Origin: Marinagarivorans cellulosilyticus | GTDB taxonomy: Bacteria > Pseudomonadota > Gammaproteobacteria > Pseudomonadales > Cellvibrionaceae | Reading direction: 5' to 3' | Assembly (NCBI RefSeq): GCF_021655555.1 | Contig: NZ_AP023086.1 | Location: 434,001-498,000, forward strand | Length of the DNA stretch: 64,000 nt | In this document: positions 57,624-64,000 of the stretch, one piece after another | Layout of the letters: each line of letters begins with the position of its first letter | Numbering within the stretch: the first letter of the stretch is position 1 | Made by a program: the position numbers and the translations under genes | Notes under the pieces: generated by a model | The model's input: the letters and a program-made list of their open reading frames with translations, nothing else | What the model was told of the DNA's origin: nothing | Databases searched by the model: none

Positions 57624-59189
57624 GTGACTAAACGCATATTGATGGTAGCGGCTGAAAATGATGCACTGCCTAACGCTAAAGTGGGTGGTATTGGTGATGT
57701 TGTGCGGGATATCCCATTAGCCCTAGCCGAGCAAGATTGCCACGTGCAGGTGGTACTGCCGGATTACGGTCACTTTGCTGTGATGCCCGGGGCTGAGTTG
57801 TGTGGCCAGTATCAACTACGCTTTGCTGGCACTACCGAGCGAGTAGAGCTTTACCGTTTACAATCTACTAGCCATCAGCACCAAAATGTTACCTACTGGG
57901 GGCTTGGGCATAGGCGTTTTTCGCCTTGTGGTGACGGCAGTGTGTATTGCAACGATGAAGATAACCGCCCTTTTGCAACCGATGCATCTAAGTACGCCTT
58001 TTTTTGCGCCGCAGTAGGGCAGGTTATTGTCAATAATGGCTTTGGCGAGCTGGATGTTGTTCACTTGCACGACTGGCATGCGGCTTTGTTATTAGTGCTG
58101 CGTGAATACGACCCAACACTCGCATCGCTTAAAAATATTCACACAACTTATACAATTCACAATTTATCGCTTCAGGGTGTGCGCCCATTTAAAGGCGATG
58201 ATTCGTCTTTTGAAGCTTGGTTCCCCGAGCTGGATTACAGCCCGCATTTAATTTGTGACACAAGGGCCGTACATTGCCTAAACCCTATGCGTGCAGGTAT
58301 TAATTTGGCGAATAAAGTGCATGCGGTTTCACCTACTTACGCCACAGAAATTACCCGTAAAAGTGATGTCGGGCAAGGCGTGTATGGCGGAGAAGGCTTA
58401 GAAAACGATTTAATCATGGCGCGTGAGCAGGGTCGTTTAGTGGGGATTTTAAATGGTTGTGAATACCCAGAAAATGCCAGCTATACCAAAGTAGCAAAAA
58501 CACGACTAGCGCCAGCACTCGAAAACGCCTTGTTAGGTTGGGCTTCAAAAAGTACGCAGTTGTTAAGTTGCCACTGGTTGGCCGAAAAGCGCCTGCAACG
58601 CTGGGCGACGAAAAAAGATCGGGGCATGCTAATAACATCGGTAGGGCGTATCACCGGGCAAAAGGTGCGCTTGCTTTTTTCTACCCTAGCAGACGGCCAA
58701 ACGGTATTGCAGCATATTCTTGATGAGCTAGGCGATAAAGGAATGTTTATTTTCCTTGGGTCGGGTAATGAGCAATACCAACGGCAATTATTGGCTTTGG
58801 CTGGTGCTAACGCTAATTTTATTTATTTGCAGGGGTATTCCACTGGGGTATCCGATTTGCTTTATAACTCTGGCGATTTATTTTTAATGCCAAGCTCGTT
58901 TGAGCCTTGCGGTATTAGCCAAATGTTAGCCATGCGTGCGGGGCAACCTTGCTTGGTGCACAGTGTAGGAGGGTTAAACGATACGGTCGAAGATGGCGTA
59001 ACCGGTTATTGTTTTAATGGCGCCACCATTATGGAGCAGTCAGAAAACTTAATAGCAACTTTTAAGCGTGCCTTGCAAAACTACAAAAAGCACCCGACAA
59101 AACATGCTGCGCTTGCCAAAAAAGCCAGTGCGCAGCGTTTTTTGTGGTCGGCGGCAGCACAAGAATATTTAACTCAGTTATATAGGTAG
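57624..59189 (+). CDS. glgA: Glycogen synthase (ADP-glucose type)
   Basis: The GT5 enzyme adds glucose from ADP-glucose to glycogen ends. The substrate loop NAKVGGIGDVVRDIP is near the N-terminus, and the C-terminal Rossmann domain carries SSFEPCGISQMLAMRAGQPCLVHSVGGLNDTV. I prefer GTG 57624 behind GGGAGAG (521 residues); an in-frame ATG at 57594 would add ten residues but has no Shine-Dalgarno. The protein is about 45 residues longer than E. coli GlgA, mainly in the first half. It uses ADP-glucose made by the glgC product upstream. Confidence 0.92.
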   Translation: MTKRILMVAAENDALPNAKVGGIGDVVRDIPLALAEQDCHVQVVLPDYGHFAVMPGAELCGQYQLRFAGTTERVELYRLQSTSHQHQNVTYWGLGHRRFSPCGDGSVYCNDEDNRPFATDASKYAFFCAAVGQVIVNNGFGELDVVHLHDWHAALLLVLREYDPTLASLKNIHTTYTIHNLSLQGVRPFKGDDSSFEAWFPELDYSPHLICDTRAVHCLNPMRAGINLANKVHAVSPTYATEITRKSDVGQGVYGGEGLENDLIMAREQGRLVGILNGCEYPENASYTKVAKTRLAPALENALLGWASKSTQLLSCHWLAEKRLQRWATKKDRGMLITSVGRITGQKVRLLFSTLADGQTVLQHILDELGDKGMFIFLGSGNEQYQRQLLALAGANANFIYLQGYSTGVSDLLYNSGDLFLMPSSFEPCGISQMLAMRAGQPCLVHSVGGLNDTVEDGVTGYCFNGATIMEQSENLIATFKRALQNYKKHPTKHAALAKKASAQRFLWSAAAQEYLTQLYR

Positions 59190-59194
59190 TATTT

Positions 59195-60517
59195 ATGGCT
59201 TCTATGCCAGCGTTAACGCGCAAGGTCGCAGCTTTACTTAATGCTCACGGGTGGGACCTTGAGTATTTTAAGGGCTTTATCCTTGGTTTAGTATGGTTGG
59301 ATTTATATCGTGAAAATAGTCGTTACGAAGCGTTTCTAGATGTAAAAGAGGGTACCTTGACCAAAGAGGAAAACTTGCTACTGGAGCAATACGCTTCAAA
59401 AATTAGCGATGAAATCGAACTGGAGCGCTTTCGTTTCTCTGCGGGTTGTAAGGTGGATGTTAGCGACTTTTCGGCAAACTATACTAAAAACAGCAAGCTT
59501 CACCAGTGGGCCAACGGTGTGCATATGGCCTGTCGTATTCTAGAAGTTATGATTGAAGACGGCGATGTCGAGGCTGACGAAACCACAGCTTATTTAATGG
59601 AGCGTATTGCTGAAACAGCATATCCTTTTTTAGAAAAAAAATTCGCCAAAGACTTTTTTAGTGAGCTAAACGAACGCCGAATTCCGCCAAGCGAATGCGC
59701 AGAATTGCTTGGCCGCTTGCGCAGCGATTTACCTAAGCTCATTCGCGATATTACTTTGTCCTCTCAAATGGTTAACCATATGCCTCCATCGGAAGGTTAT
59801 GAGGCGCAGGAAGAGGAGTTTCAGGGGCCTATTGGCAATGTTCATAGTTACTTTGCCGGGCTAACAGATCCTTTTGCAATGAATGATCGCATCGATCGCT
59901 TGTTACCTGTTGTGATGGAAGGCCCCAAGTCAAACCGTGTTAAACATGTTGAAATATTGCACCAATATGCAGAAAAAGCCTTAGGTGAAGAATGCTTTGA
60001 AGAAAACACCGGTATGTTCTGGGGGTTAATTGAAACGCGTACTTACATGCGTGTACTTACAGCCTTAGCCGAAGCTTACAGGACTTCTATGCAACGCGAA
60101 AAGGCTGTGGCCTGTTACGAAAAAAGCCTTTTGTTATGTGAGGATGACAACCTTGGCGCGCGCTATTTATTGGCCGACCTTTATATGGAATTGCGACGCG
60201 TTGACGATGCGCTTAAATTAATTGATCGCTTCGATTCAGATCAAGGCGCCATGATGCTATTTACCAAAGCGCTAGCATTATTCATGAAGTATAACGACTC
60301 CCCTAAAGCGCGCGAGGGGCTTAAAAGCGCTATTAAGAGCAATAGCTATATCGTGCCTTTGTTACTCGATAAAGCGCCTATGCCTAGCGAGCTACCAAGC
60401 TATTACAGCCCTGGCGATAAAAGTGAAGCTGCATTGTATGTTGCGGAAAATAGATTGTTATGGCGCAACTCCGTAGGTGCAATGGAGTGGTTGTCTGGGT
60501 ATCCATTTAAAACGTAA
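59195..60517 (+). CDS. UPF0149-like and TPR/ST7-like protein, unknown function
   Basis: The 440-residue product starts five bases after the glgA stop. Residues about 15-200 resemble UPF0149 (YecA/YgfB) helical proteins (GWDLEYFKGFILGLVWLDLY, FSAGCKVDVSDFSANY). A helical-repeat part with TPR character (about 270-390) follows, and a C-terminal ending (YYSPGDKSEAALYVAENRLLWRNSVGAMEWL) is typical of ST7/TPR-like bacterial proteins. No catalytic motif, signal peptide or membrane helix is visible. The role is unknown; the close spacing suggests co-transcription with glgA. Confidence 0.7.
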   Translation: MASMPALTRKVAALLNAHGWDLEYFKGFILGLVWLDLYRENSRYEAFLDVKEGTLTKEENLLLEQYASKISDEIELERFRFSAGCKVDVSDFSANYTKNSKLHQWANGVHMACRILEVMIEDGDVEADETTAYLMERIAETAYPFLEKKFAKDFFSELNERRIPPSECAELLGRLRSDLPKLIRDITLSSQMVNHMPPSEGYEAQEEEFQGPIGNVHSYFAGLTDPFAMNDRIDRLLPVVMEGPKSNRVKHVEILHQYAEKALGEECFEENTGMFWGLIETRTYMRVLTALAEAYRTSMQREKAVACYEKSLLLCEDDNLGARYLLADLYMELRRVDDALKLIDRFDSDQGAMMLFTKALALFMKYNDSPKAREGLKSAIKSNSYIVPLLLDKAPMPSELPSYYSPGDKSEAALYVAENRLLWRNSVGAMEWLSGYPFKT

Positions 60518-60538
60518 AACCCATAGCGAGGATGCAGC

Positions 60539-60976
60539 ATGAAAGTATTGATACAGCGTGTAACACAAGCACAGGTTGATATTGCAGGGGCTTGTGTCGG
60601 GAAAATCGATTCTGGTTTGTTGCTGCTTGTTGGGCTAGAAAAGCACGACAACCAGCAAACGCTGGAACGCATGTGCCATAAAGTTTTAAATTACCGCATT
60701 TTTGCCGACGATGAAGGCAAGATGAATCTCAGCGTAAAAGATATCAATGGTGGTGTGTTGGCGGTATCGCAATTTACTTTAGCTGCGCAAACCCATAAAG
60801 GTTTACGGCCTGGTTTTTCTTCTGCCGCGTTGCCGCATATTGCTAAGAATCAATATCAAGAATTTGTCGCGCTGTTAAGGCAAGATGCTAGCAATGTTCA
60901 AACCGGAGAATTTGGTGCTGATATGCAAGTAAGCTTGGTAAATGATGGCCCAGTTACATTTATGTTAGAACTTTAA
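60539..60976 (+). CDS. dtd: D-aminoacyl-tRNA deacylase
   Basis: The 145-residue DTD hydrolyses D-amino acids (and glycine) wrongly attached to tRNA. The active-site motif is in GGVLAVSQFTLAAQTHKGLRPGFSSAA and the second motif NDGPVTFMLE closes the protein, both standard. The start MKVLIQRVTQAQVDI is typical. It begins 21 bases after the UPF0149/TPR gene, and an ABC exporter follows. It belongs to general quality control rather than glycogen. Confidence 0.96.
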   Translation: MKVLIQRVTQAQVDIAGACVGKIDSGLLLLVGLEKHDNQQTLERMCHKVLNYRIFADDEGKMNLSVKDINGGVLAVSQFTLAAQTHKGLRPGFSSAALPHIAKNQYQEFVALLRQDASNVQTGEFGADMQVSLVNDGPVTFMLEL

Positions 60977-61034
60977 AATCAGGCTGTTACCGTAATCGTT
61001 TTAAGCTGCTTTATTTTTTACCTACAGGTATTTG

Positions 61035-62864
61035 ATGTTCACCTATATAGAAAAACTCACTCAGCCTTTTAAAGAAGTGCAGACTTCGCAACCCCCAAGT
61101 GAATTATGGGAGTTTTGCCGCTATTTTACCCGCGGCTATGGCAAGTTATTAATTGTTATGGGCGTTTTCAGTGTGCTAACGGCACTTATGGAAGTGTCTT
61201 TGTTTCGCATGCTTGGCTTACTTGTAGACTGGTTAAGCGCGTTAACACCAACAGAGCTTTGGCAGCAGCATGGTACACATTTATTAATTATGGCTGGTGT
61301 TGTTGTTTTTGCATTGCCGCTGTGTATTTTTTTGCATGGCGTTATTTTGCATCAAGGTTTAATGGGGAACTACCCCATGTCTATTCGTTGGCAGGCACAT
61401 AATTATTTGTTGCGCCAAAGTATGGCTTTTTATCAGGATGAATTTGCCGGTCGAATAGCCACTAAAGTCATGCAAACATCGCTAGCTGTTCGTGAAACAG
61501 TTGTGAAGCTATTGGACGTCTTTTTATATATCATCATTTTCTTTAGCGGTGTGGTGTTAATGGTTGCTAGCCTAGATTGGCGCCTAGCGATACCATTCTT
61601 GGTTTGGTTAGTGGCTTATGTCCTAGTGTTACGGCATTTCTTACCGCGATTAAAAGCCATATCGATGAACCAAGCCAATGCGCGCAGCGAGATGACGGGC
61701 CGTATTGTTGATACCTATACCAATATTAATACGGTCAAACTATTTAGCCACGCTCAGCGAGAAGCAGGTTATGCACGTGAAAGCATGGATGGTTTTTTGC
61801 AAACGGTGTACCCGCAAATGCGTTTGGCGGTGCAGCTTAAAACAAGTGTATGGAGCATTAATGCAATTTTAATCTTTTCAGTATCCGCTTTGTGCATACA
61901 TTTGTGGTCATTGAGCTTAATTACTGCTGGTGTTGTTGCGGCTGCAGTCGGGGTTATTCTTCGCTTGTACGGCATGAGCCAGTGGATTATGTGGGAGGTA
62001 AGCGGTTTATTTGAAAATATAGGCACAGTGCAAGATGGAATTAATACTTTAAGCCAGCCCTTGGCGATTAAAGATAAGCCTACAGCTAAGCCTCTTGTGT
62101 GTACCGCAGGTGCCATTCGTTACAGTGATATGAATTTTCATTATGGTAAGCGCAGCGGCATTATCGAAAATTTTAATTTAGAAATTAAGGCTGGAGAAAA
62201 AATTGGCTTGGTTGGGCGCTCTGGTGCAGGCAAATCCACTTTGGTTAATTTGTTGCTGCGTTTTTATGATATAGAAAGCGGTAGTATATGTATTGACGGC
62301 CAAGATGTATCGACGGTTACACAAGATAGCTTGCGCGAACATATAGGCATGGTAACGCAAGATACTGCTTTAATGCATCGCTCGGTATATGAAAACATAG
62401 CCTATGGCCAACCCAGCGCAACCATGGAGCAAGTTATTGCCGCGGCTAAAAAAGCGCAAGCCTATGATTTTATTCAAGACTTAAGCGATGCTAGGGGGCG
62501 AACCGGTTTTGATGCGCACGTCGGTGAGCGGGGCGTTAAGTTAAGTGGCGGGCAGCGCCAGCGAATAGCTATAGCACGGGTATTATTGAAAAATGCACCT
62601 ATCTTAGTCCTAGACGAGGCGACCTCTGCACTAGATAGCGAGGTCGAAGCTGCAATTCAAGAAAACTTAAATGAACTCATGCAGGGGAAAACGGTTATTG
62701 CTATTGCGCATCGCTTATCGACAATAGCGGCGCTAGATCGTTTGGTAGTACTGGATCAAGGGAATATTGTCGAGCATGGCTCACATCAACAACTATTGGC
62801 CATGAATGGACTTTATGCGAAATTGTGGGCGCGCCAGAGTGGCGGATTTTTGGGCGAAGATTAA
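61035..62864 (+). CDS. ABC exporter with fused permease and ATPase
   Basis: The 609-residue protein is a half-transporter of the multidrug/lipid (MsbA/MdlB) type. About six membrane helices lie within residues 38-315. The nucleotide-binding domain follows with Walker A GRSGAGKS (394-401), signature LSGGQ (503-507) and Walker B with Asp527 and Glu528. It would act as a homodimer in the inner membrane. ATG 61035 was chosen over the TTG just before it. The substrate cannot be told from the sequence; a dtd gene precedes it and the receptor-like gene follows. Confidence 0.9.
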   Translation: MFTYIEKLTQPFKEVQTSQPPSELWEFCRYFTRGYGKLLIVMGVFSVLTALMEVSLFRMLGLLVDWLSALTPTELWQQHGTHLLIMAGVVVFALPLCIFLHGVILHQGLMGNYPMSIRWQAHNYLLRQSMAFYQDEFAGRIATKVMQTSLAVRETVVKLLDVFLYIIIFFSGVVLMVASLDWRLAIPFLVWLVAYVLVLRHFLPRLKAISMNQANARSEMTGRIVDTYTNINTVKLFSHAQREAGYARESMDGFLQTVYPQMRLAVQLKTSVWSINAILIFSVSALCIHLWSLSLITAGVVAAAVGVILRLYGMSQWIMWEVSGLFENIGTVQDGINTLSQPLAIKDKPTAKPLVCTAGAIRYSDMNFHYGKRSGIIENFNLEIKAGEKIGLVGRSGAGKSTLVNLLLRFYDIESGSICIDGQDVSTVTQDSLREHIGMVTQDTALMHRSVYENIAYGQPSATMEQVIAAAKKAQAYDFIQDLSDARGRTGFDAHVGERGVKLSGGQRQRIAIARVLLKNAPILVLDEATSALDSEVEAAIQENLNELMQGKTVIAIAHRLSTIAALDRLVVLDQGNIVEHGSHQQLLAMNGLYAKLWARQSGGFLGED

Positions 62865-62927
62865 TTCGCTGTAATATTATTAACTCATGTATTGTGGCTT
62901 TAATTTATAACATTAGGAACGTTGCTC

Positions 62928-64000
62928 GTGTCTGCAGAACATAAAGAAGGTTTTTTACATAAGTCATACCATGTGCTATTCGTTATTTACGCACCTATTG
63001 CCCTAGTTTCTATTGTAATTAGCTTTTTGAGCAAAGCTTATATTCCCTATGTGTTTAGCGTTGCTTTTTTAGGGGCGGGCTTATCATTTGTGCTTGCTTG
63101 CCTTATGTGGTGGAAATTCTTACAGCATCGTTCAATCATCACGTATGAGCGTGAGGCCGGCTTGCCGTATATTATTCGGCATCAATTCATGCTCATGTAT
63201 TTGCCTATTGTTTTTTCAAGCATGGGCGTGTGCGGGTACTATCTATATGTTAAATACGTGCGGATATTATCGGAATATCAAGAAACCGCACCGCAAAAGA
63301 TTACTGTCGTATTACCCCTTAAAAACGTTTTAGGGCAGCCGGCAGAGGATAGAACCCAAGTTGGCCACGCTTTTGGCGCTTTATACGTGCATCATCCAGA
63401 GCTAGCTTCTAAGTACCACTTTAATGTCATAGATCACCAAAACAATTACAGTGACAATTTACTGGAGCGTGTAATCACTTCAACCAATGAAGGGGCACCT
63501 TATGTCGTGTGCGCCTATAGTGAAGTATGTAATCAGTTGGTTAAAAAGCTCGATGAAGTGGAAGAAGAGCGGTTACCAAAAAGGCCAATCGTTATTTTGA
63601 CGTTGGCATCGGCTATGGATTTGTCACTAGGGAAGAATTCAGTTTACCGCTTTCACCCTAGGAATCGCGAAGATGCTTCTGTTTTGGCGGGTTATGCAAC
63701 AAGGGAGAATATGAAGACGGCATCATTTATTGCTACGGATGATAGTTTTGGGCGCAATGCGGCCAAAGAATTCAACGAAGTGTGGCAGTCGTTAGGGGGC
63801 GTCGTTATGGAGGGAATCTACTTGGATTCGGTATTATCAGAAGATGTCGCAAGCCGAAAAATTAGCGAGCACTTCTCGACTGAGCAAATGCCTGATGCAA
63901 TTTTTACATCGCTATATCAGCCGGTTACGCAAGCGCTTGCTAATTTGAGCCAAAAATCAAATTTATTGTTAGGTGTTAATTACCCCCATTCGTTAGTTCT
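62928..64000 (+). CDS. Membrane-anchored periplasmic-binding-protein-like receptor (3' end missing)
   Basis: The frame from GTG 62928 (behind TAGGAA) is open to the right edge, giving 357 complete codons. Three membrane helices (about residues 15-34, 39-61 and 87-107) precede a domain from about 125. That domain has features of type I periplasmic binding proteins of the Leu/Ile/Val class (KITVVLPLKN, APYVVCAYSEVCNQL, RENMKTASFIATDDSFGRNAAKEF, MPDAIFTSLYQP). It has no signal peptide; with the N-terminus inside, three helices put the ligand domain outside the membrane. It may be a sensor or a tethered substrate-binding part; the missing end would decide. Confidence 0.72.
   Translation, partial: MSAEHKEGFLHKSYHVLFVIYAPIALVSIVISFLSKAYIPYVFSVAFLGAGLSFVLACLMWWKFLQHRSIITYEREAGLPYIIRHQFMLMYLPIVFSSMGVCGYYLYVKYVRILSEYQETAPQKITVVLPLKNVLGQPAEDRTQVGHAFGALYVHHPELASKYHFNVIDHQNNYSDNLLERVITSTNEGAPYVVCAYSEVCNQLVKKLDEVEEERLPKRPIVILTLASAMDLSLGKNSVYRFHPRNREDASVLAGYATRENMKTASFIATDDSFGRNAAKEFNEVWQSLGGVVMEGIYLDSVLSEDVASRKISEHFSTEQMPDAIFTSLYQPVTQALANLSQKSNLLLGVNYPHSLV

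Overview
The window reads as chromosomal DNA of a marine-type gammaproteobacterium. The best fit is the Cellvibrionales (Saccharophagus/Teredinibacter relatives). The evidence is the gene order birA-coaX-SPOR gene-tRNAs-secE-nusG-rplKAJL-rpoBC-str-S10-spc-alpha, which matches Pseudomonas-like gammaproteobacteria, plus a 407-residue EF-Tu carrying an insert I associate with that order. The lineage call is an inference from memory, not a search.

Layout. Positions 1-9123 hold housekeeping and signalling genes: a truncated potassium channel (-), a small lipoprotein and a fructosamine-kinase-like protein (+), a receiver-TPR regulator and argA (-), a GAF hybrid histidine kinase (+), a short tandem repeat, and a heparanase-like GH79 protein (+). 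Positions 9192-12762 form a tight + strand run, alr-birA-coaX-SPOR protein, with overlapping stops and starts. Positions 12838-13529 carry five tRNAs (Thr-TGT, Tyr-GTA, Gly-TCC, Thr-GGT, Trp-CCA). No tufB lies between Thr-GGT and Trp, where relatives carry one. Positions 13620-44351 are the transcription and translation superoperon: secE-nusG, rplKAJL-rpoBC, rpsL-rpsG, fusA-tuf, the S10 operon (rpsJ to rpsQ), the spc operon (rplN to rpmJ) and the alpha operon (rpsM to rplQ). Hairpin terminators follow nusG, rplL (an attenuator), rpoC, rpsG, tuf, rpmJ and rplQ.

Positions 44577-59189 are a glycogen/alpha-glucan cluster: malQ, glgB, glgX, glgP, glgC and glgA on +, with purC inserted on the - strand. 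GlgC makes ADP-glucose, GlgA elongates, GlgB branches, GlgX debranches, and MalQ recycles short glucans. The phosphorylase gene glgP is cut by a complete ISL3-family insertion sequence of 1356 bp. It has perfect 20-bp terminal repeats and a perfect 8-bp target duplication (TTAATCTC). Removing the element and one copy of the duplication restores an 815-codon glgP exactly. This is the clearest unusual event in the window.

Positions 59195-64000 carry a UPF0149-like/TPR protein, dtd, an ABC exporter with fused permease and ATPase, and the first part of a membrane-anchored periplasmic-binding-protein-like receptor that runs off the right edge. I found no CRISPR array, rRNA gene or prophage. I did not see a convincing new defence or signalling system; the notable items are the IS-split glgP, the shared tRNA/S10 promoter block, the missing tufB and the split str operon.
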